Shown: positions 16,154 to 22,990 of the stretch, one piece after another
How positions within the stretch are numbered: the stretch's first letter is position 1
How the letters are laid out: each line of letters begins with the position of its first letter
IMG/VR virus record: IMGVR_UViG_3300025435_000098
Location: 1-23,063 of that record
Length of the DNA stretch: 23,063 nucleotides
Direction: 5' to 3' (one strand)
Source of the DNA: a virus
Notes under the pieces: generated by a model
What the model was told of the DNA's origin: nothing
Seen by the model: only the letters and a program-made list of their open reading frames with translations
The model's database searches: none
Program-made: the position numbers and the translations under genes

Positions 16154-18938
16154 GGGGCTCAATCTGTAAGAACTCGCTTGTCGAAGCATCAAACATTAAC
16201 ACGCGCACTGCGGGAGATACAACTTTCATACCCTTTGCCATGCGTTTATTAACTGTTTCTTTATATACTCCAGTCTCTTTCAATTTATTAAGCAACTCTT
16301 TATGGTTGATTTGTATTTTTACACAGTAGTTTTTAAACGGTGTTGCGGCTATATACAAATGCTTGGTGTCCGGCTCGTAGCGTATTAGCAATTCATTCCT
16401 AGGCTCCAGTATAGGTGCGGCGTTAAGCCCACTCCTCGAATCCACTTCACCATTTACAACTAAAGTATTCATTGTATGGGCGTTCAAGTAGTCTCCCAAT
16501 ACTGTAAAAGGTGCATCGACTGGAGGTTTCACGTCTTCACGCATTTCACCGAGCATCTTAACCAACCATTTATACACAAGCTTCATGTCATAGTCGTGGA
16601 GTTTTAAGCTCTTTGCAATCAAACCCCCTGCTATGTTACAGGCACATACTGCCGACCAAAACCGCTCACGTGCGGTAAACTTAACTTCCTTGTCAATGCG
16701 GGCTTGGATTTGGCGCACCAAGTCTTTTGCTTCTTCTAAGTTATTTACAAGCCAAGTAGCGTAGATTTCACCCGCATGGCCATAATTTTCCCGTAGTTGG
16801 TGGTCAAACATTTCCTTGCCGACTTGAACATCAATGATGTTGTTTGGTGAAATTTTGTACTCAATCAAGCGCATCGACTCGCCATCGGGGGAATTTTTAG
16901 CCGCACCTAGCTTTTGATAGAAGCTAGCATTGGCAGAAGACAGGGTCATGTTATTCCACGACGTATTGTTAACACGCATCTCATTGGTCTGAGACTTCAT
17001 CTTGTCTTTGCCACGCCCTTGTGAAATACCATACGCAAGGTCAGAGAACTCCATCGGCGATGTGTTTGTAATCTCATCAATCGTGTTTGACAAGTTATTC
17101 ATTACGCCGAGTCGGTGCATCTTAGATTGTGGCGTATCTTTCCACTGGGCTGACAGCTGCACTGGATGTCCGTATACGCTGTTACACATAAACAAAGCCG
17201 TTGACTTGCCCGATCCAGACTTCTCGTGGATCAAATTAATAATAGCCCCGCTCATACCCGTAAACTTTAATAGCGGACTACCAAATGCCGTTAACGCCGC
17301 AAACGCATGGCCTTCGAGACCGGGTCGGCCGTACATATTAAATACTTCTTTCCACTTCTCAAACGTCCCTTTAGCGTGTAGGTGTTCCACAATACCTTTT
17401 GTAGACGTCGATGGGGGGCTGTAAAATACTCCGTCTTTTGTAATTTCTCGTTCGCCGATAATAAACTTACTATCGTTATCCGCCCAACCAAATTGTGTTC
17501 TCATAATGTCTGCCTTTCTTTCTACTTGCATGTTTTTAATAAACGTCATTATGTACACATACATTAAGTCCAATTGCTTGGTAAATAACGCAACTCCATA
17601 ATGCGCTAACGTTTTTCTTAGTTCTTCTTTAACCGTGATTGAAGTCAACGGCACAACAAATTCCTTCACCCCATCTTTGGGTAGGTGCAGTTTTATCAAC
17701 GCCACCTCGCCCGCATTCGGATCAACCAACCTTTTAATCACATAGATGTCATGCTCGTAAACTTGTTCTGCGTCACCTTCGTCCTCATCTCTTCGGTAAA
17801 CCCCGCCATTCTTCCCACGAAAAAACGGAAACGGATACTCGGGTATCTGATGCGTCTCTACAGTTCCTTCGTCATCCTCGGCTACGACAGTGTTGTCCTC
17901 GTCGTCCGCTTCCGCAATCTCCTCCCCTAGGCTGATTGGGGATTTAATCTTTCCTTGGTTTACGCAACCATCACAAAAGCCCTTGTTGAGTTTATCAAAC
18001 GTGGTGCAATGGTGCGGTGCGCCCATCTTAATAAGATAGTTAGACTTCTTCTCGGTCTCGGCGTAGTCGTACTCGTCATGATCCTTTGATAACATGTGTA
18101 TGGCTTTGTCTCTGTCTACGCAAAAAGATGCAATAGATAAAGCGCTGCGCCATAAAGGTTCTTCAATCTCCGTTTGATTCTTATAGCAGTGCAGTAGCTG
18201 GGCACATCCAGTACCCTCTACCGACTTAACCATAATTGTCTTGAAGCGTTTAATCTTGTTAGACATAAGCGACATCATCAAAGGACTCATCGACCTAGGT
18301 ATGAAGTCAGGCTTGTCTTGCACGGGCTCGGGAGCGCCGAGTAGTTCTTTAATTTCTGCGTAGGGCGTACGCTTAGAAACTTCGTTGATTAGTCTAACCT
18401 CGACAGGCTCTTCACCTTTGAAGTTAAAAGTTCCGGGGATTCTTAGTACTCGGGATGCTTCAAAAACAGCAGGGTCAACAATGAGTTCGTTTTCTTTGCA
18501 TAGCTCGTGCAACCTGTTGGCTAGCGCTTCCCAATCGTTTTTACCAATCGTTTCTTCTAGTAACCAGTACGCATGTATACCGTAACCAGAGTCAACAATT
18601 AATGGTGGGGGTAAGCTCGTCGTCTTGCAAAACTTCTTAAACTCTTGTAAACCAATTGCTTGTGTTGCGTACCCTTTGCCTTCAGCCGCTTTTGCTTCGC
18701 CGCAATCAATGTCAATCCAAAGGGCTCTAAAGTACTTGGCATTCGCATGGGTTCTATTATTAAGATCACCATACTTAGCACAACCATAGAACACATTAAC
18801 TTTGTTAAGCACCAATTCTTGGGCGATTAAATCAACTTCAGCACGTGTGTTGCAAAACCTTTGGTCTGGATATTTACCCAAGCCAAACACGCAGTACCTA
18901 CCCTCTGCCGGTAAAACAGCATCTAGTAGATCGAGCAT
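16107..18938 (-). CDS. Primase-helicase: AEP-like primase fused to DUF927-type helicase
   Basis: A 943-residue protein. The N-terminal third has archaeo-eukaryotic primase-like motifs: WIDID (D76, D78), VDSGYGIHAYWLLEE (S117-H122) and RVLRIPGTFNFK at 164-175. This combination is typical of RepB/prim-pol type primases. A Cys/His group (H309, H310, C311, C322, C325) may bind zinc, followed by an acidic linker at about 340-362. The C-terminal part is a DUF927-like ATPase with Walker A SGSGKST (K578) and Walker B-like NTIDEI (D621, E622). It would prime and unwind DNA during phage replication, a job done in T7 by the unrelated TOPRIM gp4. The start is 3 nt after the HTH gene stop, with a weak GGAA ribosome site. 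Domain names are from motif recognition. Confidence 0.85.
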   Translation of the reverse strand: MLDLLDAVLPAEGRYCVFGLGKYPDQRFCNTRAEVDLIAQELVLNKVNVFYGCAKYGDLNNRTHANAKYFRALWIDIDCGEAKAAEGKGYATQAIGLQEFKKFCKTTSLPPPLIVDSGYGIHAYWLLEETIGKNDWEALANRLHELCKENELIVDPAVFEASRVLRIPGTFNFKGEEPVEVRLINEVSKRTPYAEIKELLGAPEPVQDKPDFIPRSMSPLMMSLMSNKIKRFKTIMVKSVEGTGCAQLLHCYKNQTEIEEPLWRSALSIASFCVDRDKAIHMLSKDHDEYDYAETEKKSNYLIKMGAPHHCTTFDKLNKGFCDGCVNQGKIKSPISLGEEIAEADDEDNTVVAEDDEGTVETHQIPEYPFPFFRGKNGGVYRRDEDEGDAEQVYEHDIYVIKRLVDPNAGEVALIKLHLPKDGVKEFVVPLTSITVKEELRKTLAHYGVALFTKQLDLMYVYIMTFIKNMQVERKADIMRTQFGWADNDSKFIIGEREITKDGVFYSPPSTSTKGIVEHLHAKGTFEKWKEVFNMYGRPGLEGHAFAALTAFGSPLLKFTGMSGAIINLIHEKSGSGKSTALFMCNSVYGHPVQLSAQWKDTPQSKMHRLGVMNNLSNTIDEITNTSPMEFSDLAYGISQGRGKDKMKSQTNEMRVNNTSWNNMTLSSANASFYQKLGAAKNSPDGESMRLIEYKISPNNIIDVQVGKEMFDHQLRENYGHAGEIYATWLVNNLEEAKDLVRQIQARIDKEVKFTARERFWSAVCACNIAGGLIAKSLKLHDYDMKLVYKWLVKMLGEMREDVKPPVDAPFTVLGDYLNAHTMNTLVVNGEVDSRSGLNAAPILEPRNELLIRYEPDTKHLYIAATPFKNYCVKIQINHKELLNKLKETGVYKETVNKRMAKGMKVVSPAVRVLMFDASTSEFLQIEPHENRDSELPDQLEEV

Positions 18939-18941
18939 TGT

Positions 18942-19181
18942 TTAGTTCCGCTTTTTGTGTTGACGCATGAACGAAACAATCAGCTCACTGTGTTGCTTAG
19001 AAGGGGCGCTTGCCCCCCAAAACCAATTGTAAATCGTAGCACGACTCACGCCTAGGTTCTCAGCAACTTCGTTAACTGGGATGTTTCGTTCAATACATAG
19101 TCGGCCTAGGGCTACACCCAACGAATTAACGTCTGCTTTTTGATTAGCAAATACTAAGCGTTGACTATAACCGTAACTCAT
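18942..19181 (-). CDS. Small HTH DNA-binding regulator
   Basis: A 79-residue protein. Residues about 36-60 (VNEVAENLGVSRATIYNWF) form a clear helix-turn-helix of the Cro/XRE or terminal-inverted type: helix 2 VNEVAENL, turn G, recognition helix SRATIYNWF. The C-terminus is basic (MRQHKKRN). There is no other domain. Its ATG overlaps the stop of the upstream 289-residue gene by 1 nt (TGATG), so it belongs to the replication operon. The operator-like palindrome at the operon promoter (20508-20529) is a plausible target, which would make it an autoregulator; this is inference. Confidence 0.82.
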   Translation of the reverse strand: MSYGYSQRLVFANQKADVNSLGVALGRLCIERNIPVNEVAENLGVSRATIYNWFWGASAPSKQHSELIVSFMRQHKKRN

Positions 19182-20050
19182 CAGTCTTCCTCACTCCATG
19201 CTTTTAGCACGTCGTCAAGGTCTTTTTTAGCAACTGGGGTATCGGCTTTCTTACTCTCACGCTTTTTAGGTTCTTCAACAACTTCTTGTTTCGGCGTCGG
19301 CTTTGGCAATACTTTCGTAGTGCTTTGCTGTGCTTCGTAAGGAGTCATCACAACCATCTTGTGCAACTCGGGTGAGTCGGCGAGCTTACTTGTTACCGCA
19401 AACTCTTCTTTGTTGATGAATCGTGCGGGTGTAAACAAAACAGATTGGTTATCATTGTCTTCGTTAAAGCTCAATGCAGTCACAACGTAGTCAATACCCT
19501 TGCCATTGTTGGCCAAGTATTTTGTGTAGTTCTCAAATGTGAAACTGTTATCGCCGACGTTCTCTCCGAAAAGAGATTTAGAGGCTAAGTTCATTTGATA
19601 AACTTCACCTTCTAGCGAAGTACCAAAGTCTTCTTCTAGTACTAATGCAATACGTCGTGAGTACCTACATGCTTTAGATGTCCCTTGTCCTGAACCCTTG
19701 ATGTTATTAGGGCAAGAATCGCAACGATCTGCTTGTGGTTTAACTGAACCCTTGTCGGGGGCTTGTCCATCATTGGAGAAACAATCAGGCGCAGTTGGCT
19801 CTGAATCAGGAGTCCATGCTTGTGAGTAGAAAATGCGGCCTACTTTTGGTGAGGCATTAACAACGATAACGTTAAGGTTGCCCTTGACTTTACCCATCTC
19901 TTCCATGCCGACCATCTTACGAAAGATTCCGTTTTTTGGTACGATACGTTTGGCTCCAGTTTTTCCAGCCAAAGCTTTAGTTAATGCACTAACCCCTGCA
20001 GTTTGCAGAAAGTCAGGTAACGCTTGATCTAACAACGCAATATTGCTCAT
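19181..20050 (-). CDS. Conserved phage protein, candidate ssDNA-binding protein
   Basis: A 289-residue protein. The core region (FRKMVGMEEMGKVKGNLNVI, then KVGRIFY) is rich in beta and basic residues. Four cysteines, C90, C110, C113 and C128 (CDSCPNN, then KACRYSRR), could form a zinc site. The conserved-looking DNDNQSVLFTPARFI follows at about 205-220. A Pro/Lys/Glu linker (residues about 245-275) leads to an acidic end, LDDVLKAWSEED. A core, linker and acidic tail is the layout of phage and bacterial ssDNA-binding proteins, and it sits two genes upstream of the primase-helicase. I recall this family as hypothetical in other phages, so the SSB role is a hypothesis. It has a good ribosome site (AAGGA, about 9 nt before ATG). 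Confidence 0.7.
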   Translation of the reverse strand: MSNIALLDQALPDFLQTAGVSALTKALAGKTGAKRIVPKNGIFRKMVGMEEMGKVKGNLNVIVVNASPKVGRIFYSQAWTPDSEPTAPDCFSNDGQAPDKGSVKPQADRCDSCPNNIKGSGQGTSKACRYSRRIALVLEEDFGTSLEGEVYQMNLASKSLFGENVGDNSFTFENYTKYLANNGKGIDYVVTALSFNEDNDNQSVLFTPARFINKEEFAVTSKLADSPELHKMVVMTPYEAQQSTTKVLPKPTPKQEVVEEPKKRESKKADTPVAKKDLDDVLKAWSEED

Positions 20051-20052
20051 TT

Positions 20053-20472
20053 TTAAATTTCCTTTTTACGTCTAACAACCACGGTATACTGGTTCTCAGT
20101 GTTGAGTCCCATTGGGAGAACATCCGGATTCTCTTCAAGAAATTCTTTCATGTGTGTTTGATGAAGTCTTTTCTCTAGCAAGGCAAACGCATCGTTATCA
20201 CGAATGAATTGATACATTGAATCCCAATCGTTTGTCCAGTACCGTGTTTTAACCGAACGCACAACTGTGCCATGATTTGTTGAAATACTATTAGCATTAA
20301 GCTCTTTGCAGAGGTCTAGCAATGCTTCTTCGATCATCTGCATCTGAGTTGCAATTGCATGGTCTCTGTCTTCCCACTCCTGTTTGATGATCGCACGTTT
20401 ATCACGCATACGAATATACGTTTGGGTTAGCGTATCGACGGAGGGTTTTTCTTCCTGAACCTGTAAGTCCAT
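20053..20472 (-). CDS. Conserved phage protein of unknown function (139 aa)
   Basis: A 139-residue protein. Residues about 10-60 form a long charged helix (MRDKRAIIKQEWEDRDHAIA) consistent with a coiled coil. A conserved-looking region follows (HGTVVRSVKTRYWTNDWDSM, then FLEENPDVLPMGLN). The helix followed by a short beta/alpha domain is loosely like Gam-type nuclease inhibitors, but I cannot assert that. It is the first gene after the TTGACA/TATAAT promoter and has a good ribosome site (AAGGAACTGACT before ATG). It precedes the candidate ssDNA-binding gene by 2 nt, suggesting a replication or recombination role. Confidence 0.7.
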   Translation of the reverse strand: MDLQVQEEKPSVDTLTQTYIRMRDKRAIIKQEWEDRDHAIATQMQMIEEALLDLCKELNANSISTNHGTVVRSVKTRYWTNDWDSMYQFIRDNDAFALLEKRLHQTHMKEFLEENPDVLPMGLNTENQYTVVVRRKKEI

Positions 20473-20501
20473 AGTCAGTTCCTTTTGTTGTTGGGCTTTG
20501 T

Positions 20502-20529
20502 ATTATATGTCAGAGTTTGACAATGTCAA
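20502..20529 (-). promoter_or_regulatory. Consensus sigma70 promoter for the replication operon
   Basis: On the minus strand TTGACA (20529-20524) and TATAAT (20507-20502) are both perfect consensus and are separated by 16 nt. The start point would lie about 20 nt before the ATG of the 139-residue gene, after its -10 box. The -35 box lies in the last codons of the SNF2 gene, and the -10 box overlaps its stop codon. It would be read by host RNA polymerase. Confidence 0.85.
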
Positions 20530-21912
20530 GTTATCTTCTGATAATTCTTGCTTATATAACTCAATTATTTTTGAGTGGTTCGTAATATTATTGCGTAGCA
20601 TTTCGTATAAACGTTTCTCAACTGCACTGCCTCTTATGTGTACTATAGTCATAGAATTCTTTTGCCCGGGCCTATCAATCCTTGCGTTTGCTTGGAGATA
20701 CGTTTCAACGCTGGTGCACGGAGCATACCAAATTATAGTATCTGCGGCGGTTAGGGTTAGTCCGTGGGAGGCGGCTTGCGGTTGTATGATTAATACTTTA
20801 GGTTCTGCTTGTGTTTGAAAAGTTTTTACAATTTCAGCTCGCCGATTAGCACTAACTGCACCATTAATTGTGTCGTTGGTTATGTTGTTTTTATTTAAAT
20901 GCCTTGCCAATAAATCAATCGTATGTGTGAATGGCACAAAAATTAATACTTTATTGCATGATTCTTCAATGACTTCTTTGACAACTTTTAATCGGCTTGA
21001 CGCATCAAAATCAACAACTTCGCCCTTGTCTGTGTACACAGAACCACATGAAATTTGGAGTAATTTAGTCAACTTTGAAGCCGCATTGACGGCACTGACT
21101 TCTTCACCGGCTGCTTCGATAAGCATCTGACTCTTAAGTTTCTTGTAGTAAGCTACCTGCTGCGGCGTTAGTGGTGCATCTCGTTCAGTATATGTAAGCG
21201 GTGGTAGATCCAGACACTGAGCTTTTTCAAATCGGATTGCTGGCTGAAGAACCTTGTGCACAATTTGATCAGCGTTAGGTTTTGGAACCCATCTAAACTC
21301 TGTGATCTTTGTCATCACGCTATCTTTAAACTGCGTAAAAAACATTGGTATGCCAGCTGGGTTGACTAGCTTTGCTAATCCGTAAGCATCCGCAGGACTT
21401 TGGGCGGCTGGCGTCCCAGTCAACATCCACAACCCATTTATTTGTTTGCACAAATCCCGCATGACCTTCCAACGATTCGTCTGCGCATTCTTATAAGCCG
21501 ACGCTTCATCCACCACAATTAAATCAAACTCATTATTGAGGATATCGTTTTTAACAATCTCAACGCCATCAAAATTAATAATGACGTACTCGGCATTACC
21601 CCTAATAACTTCTCTACGCTTAGCCGCGCTACCATGAGCTATGTCTACTCTGCGATGCAGAGCAAATTTAAATAGGTCTTCTTGCCAAGCCGCTTTCATC
21701 ACAGACAACGGGCACACAATCAATACACGACTTATGATACCCCTAGTCATGAGGTAGTCGGTTGCCCAAATGACGGACGCAGTTTTACCTGTACCCTGTT
21801 CATTAAAACAAAATGCCTTCTTGTGCTTAGTTAAGAATTCTGCAGTTTTAACTTGATGCGCAAAGGGGCTATATCCGTGTGGTCGTGGCCAACTGTATTC
21901 TGCTAAGCTCAT
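20503..21912 (-). CDS. SNF2-family (SF2) helicase
   Basis: A 469-residue protein with the SF2/SNF2 motif set: HQ at 19-20 (Q-motif-like AHQVKTAEFL), Walker A NEQGTGKT at 37-44 (K43), motif Ia LIVCPLS, DEAS at 135-138 in place of DEAH, motif III LTGTP at 164-168, a C-terminal RecA domain with KVLIFVPFT at 321-329, and motif VI QANARIDRPGQ at 407-417. It lacks extra chromatin-type domains, as is usual for phage SNF2 helicases, which remodel or translocate on DNA in replication or recombination. It starts in an ATGA overlap with the HNH gene. Its 3' end contains the promoter of the next genes. Confidence 0.9.
   Translation of the reverse strand: MSLAEYSWPRPHGYSPFAHQVKTAEFLTKHKKAFCFNEQGTGKTASVIWATDYLMTRGIISRVLIVCPLSVMKAAWQEDLFKFALHRRVDIAHGSAAKRREVIRGNAEYVIINFDGVEIVKNDILNNEFDLIVVDEASAYKNAQTNRWKVMRDLCKQINGLWMLTGTPAAQSPADAYGLAKLVNPAGIPMFFTQFKDSVMTKITEFRWVPKPNADQIVHKVLQPAIRFEKAQCLDLPPLTYTERDAPLTPQQVAYYKKLKSQMLIEAAGEEVSAVNAASKLTKLLQISCGSVYTDKGEVVDFDASSRLKVVKEVIEESCNKVLIFVPFTHTIDLLARHLNKNNITNDTINGAVSANRRAEIVKTFQTQAEPKVLIIQPQAASHGLTLTAADTIIWYAPCTSVETYLQANARIDRPGQKNSMTIVHIRGSAVEKRLYEMLRNNITNHSKIIELYKQELSEDNLTLSNSDI
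20508..20529. promoter_or_regulatory. Operator-like palindrome overlapping the -35 box
   Basis: TTGACAATGTCAA (plus strand, 20517-20529) is a perfect 13-bp palindrome with one central base. TGTCA (20508-20512) and TGACA (20518-20522) form a second inverted repeat with a 5-nt spacer. The three half-sites fill the -35 box and spacer, so a bound repressor would block polymerase. The HTH protein of the same operon is the candidate binder. Confidence 0.55.
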
Positions 21913-22184
21913 TTTTTGGGCGTATTCTTTTTAACAGTATGATCGCTGTTTCTACTGAAAGATCGGTTGGCGCTTGGGGTCTTTAACTTTAAGTTGCTCG
22001 GCGCATTTGTACCACCCTTTGATAGTGGTATCGTATGGTCGATGTCTTTACCCTTGCGGTCTACGCCCTTTTTGTCCATCTCATTGCGGGCACGCTGACG
22101 TTCCATTCGAGTTTCGTGTTCACCACGCTCAACTTGTTGTTGATATTCTTTTTTGTAAGGTCTAGGTTTGTTGACGTATGGCAT
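21909..22184 (-). CDS. Small HNH endonuclease-like protein
   Basis: From ATG 22184 the protein is 91 residues, MPYVNKPRPYKKEYQQQ onward. The HNH core is GKDIDHTIPLSKGGTN (D49, H50) with SNLKLKTPSANRSF (N64, N73) after it, then a basic tail. I see no Cys zinc pairs. The start at 22184 is favoured over an upstream in-frame ATG at 22262 because it has a strong GAGGAG site 6 nt upstream and a TAATG overlap with the nuclease gene stop. The stop overlaps the SNF2 start (ATGA). It may nick or cut DNA in recombination or packaging; cleavage activity is not demonstrated. Confidence 0.85.
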   Translation of the reverse strand: MPYVNKPRPYKKEYQQQVERGEHETRMERQRARNEMDKKGVDRKGKDIDHTIPLSKGGTNAPSNLKLKTPSANRSFSRNSDHTVKKNTPKK

Positions 22185-22990
22185 TACTGTCTCCTCTTTA
22201 CATAATGTTCGCATGTTGTTACTGGGCACCAACCGCATAATCCGCTTTGTCTTGGGTTCCAAACTCCGCTTTCAAATGCGCCTTCTAATCTTTCAATGTG
22301 GGGCATGATCTTATCCATGTAAGAGCCCTTCATAGTTTCCAAATGGAGAGCCCTGACAAATTCTTTCGACACTACAAATAAGAGTGCCGACTTCACAACC
22401 TTCACCTCCGGAAATTTCGCAAATAAACCACAGGCGACTAAATCGAGTTGACTCACGTCCGCATATTTCGCATTCTTTGATGTCTTGTAATCGATAGAAT
22501 ACGCAGTCCCCGTCTTCTTGTTGATAATCACTAAGTCCGCCACCCCATGCCACCAAACATTCGGAGCATCGAATTCGCATGATTCTAAGGTTTTCGTCAA
22601 ACCAAGTTTTACTTCGCAATGCTTTTCCCCTTCGATATTGTTTAGTATGTCCAACGATGATCTAAGATATTCAAACCGAGGGGGCAAGTCAATGCCATCA
22701 CGAATGTACTCTTCTGCCGCTAGGTGCATCTCTTTGCCGTAGATGGAGTACTCGTTATCGCTACTCTCAACATCCTTGGCTACTTTGATATGGTAGTATT
22801 TCCTAGGGCATTGCACAAACGTTTTAAGGCTACTGAAAGACCATATTAAATTAGTCATAGGTTGCGTTCTTTTGTTGTCTTCGTATTTATGTATACGTGT
22901 ACCCCCCATTTGAGTAGGGTTCATGCGTTCTTCTTTAGTCCAGTTCACACGATTTTGTATGCGCTCAAACTCTTCGTCTTCTTCAGTCAT
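22184..22990 (-). CDS. PD-(D/E)XK nuclease, RecB/Cas4-like with probable Fe-S cluster
   Basis: A 268-residue protein. The nuclease core begins near residue 49 (WSFSSLKTFVQCPRKYYH). H89 in GKEMHLAAEEY, D152 in HGVADLVI and D167/K169 in YSIDYKTSK match the RecB/Cas4-type active site. C61 together with C252, C255 and C260 (LCGWCPVTTC) matches the four-cysteine pattern of the 4Fe-4S cluster in Cas4, AddB and related exonucleases. It probably degrades or resects DNA ends alongside the SNF2 helicase. Start 22990 is supported by a strong AGGAGG site, but it leaves an unusual 44-residue acidic/basic N-terminal extension before the usual family start (MTNLIWSF, with a weak ribosome site). The stop overlaps the HNH ATG by 1 nt. 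Confidence 0.87.
   Translation of the reverse strand: MTEEDEEFERIQNRVNWTKEERMNPTQMGGTRIHKYEDNKRTQPMTNLIWSFSSLKTFVQCPRKYYHIKVAKDVESSDNEYSIYGKEMHLAAEEYIRDGIDLPPRFEYLRSSLDILNNIEGEKHCEVKLGLTKTLESCEFDAPNVWWHGVADLVIINKKTGTAYSIDYKTSKNAKYADVSQLDLVACGLFAKFPEVKVVKSALLFVVSKEFVRALHLETMKGSYMDKIMPHIERLEGAFESGVWNPRQSGLCGWCPVTTCEHYVKRRQ
22191..22196 (-). promoter_or_regulatory. Strong ribosome binding site fixing the HNH start
   Basis: GAGGAG on the minus strand ends 6 nt before the ATG at 22184. This site decides the start of the HNH gene against the longer reading frame from 22262, which would lie inside the upstream nuclease gene. Confidence 0.8.

Noticed and set aside
16154-16192. Upstream ATG at 16192 for the 64-residue gene
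   Set aside because: It would lengthen the overlap with the primase-helicase gene to 86 nt, and the extra residues do not resemble the conserved start; kept only as an alternative.
17002-17424. Plus-strand 140-codon ORF opposite the primase-helicase
   Set aside because: It lies opposite the Walker A/B region of a clear gene; no ribosome site or recognisable protein pattern.
22185-22262. Longer start at 22262 for the HNH protein
   Set aside because: The strong GAGGAG site and TAATG overlap fix the start at 22184; the upstream part is another frame of the nuclease gene.
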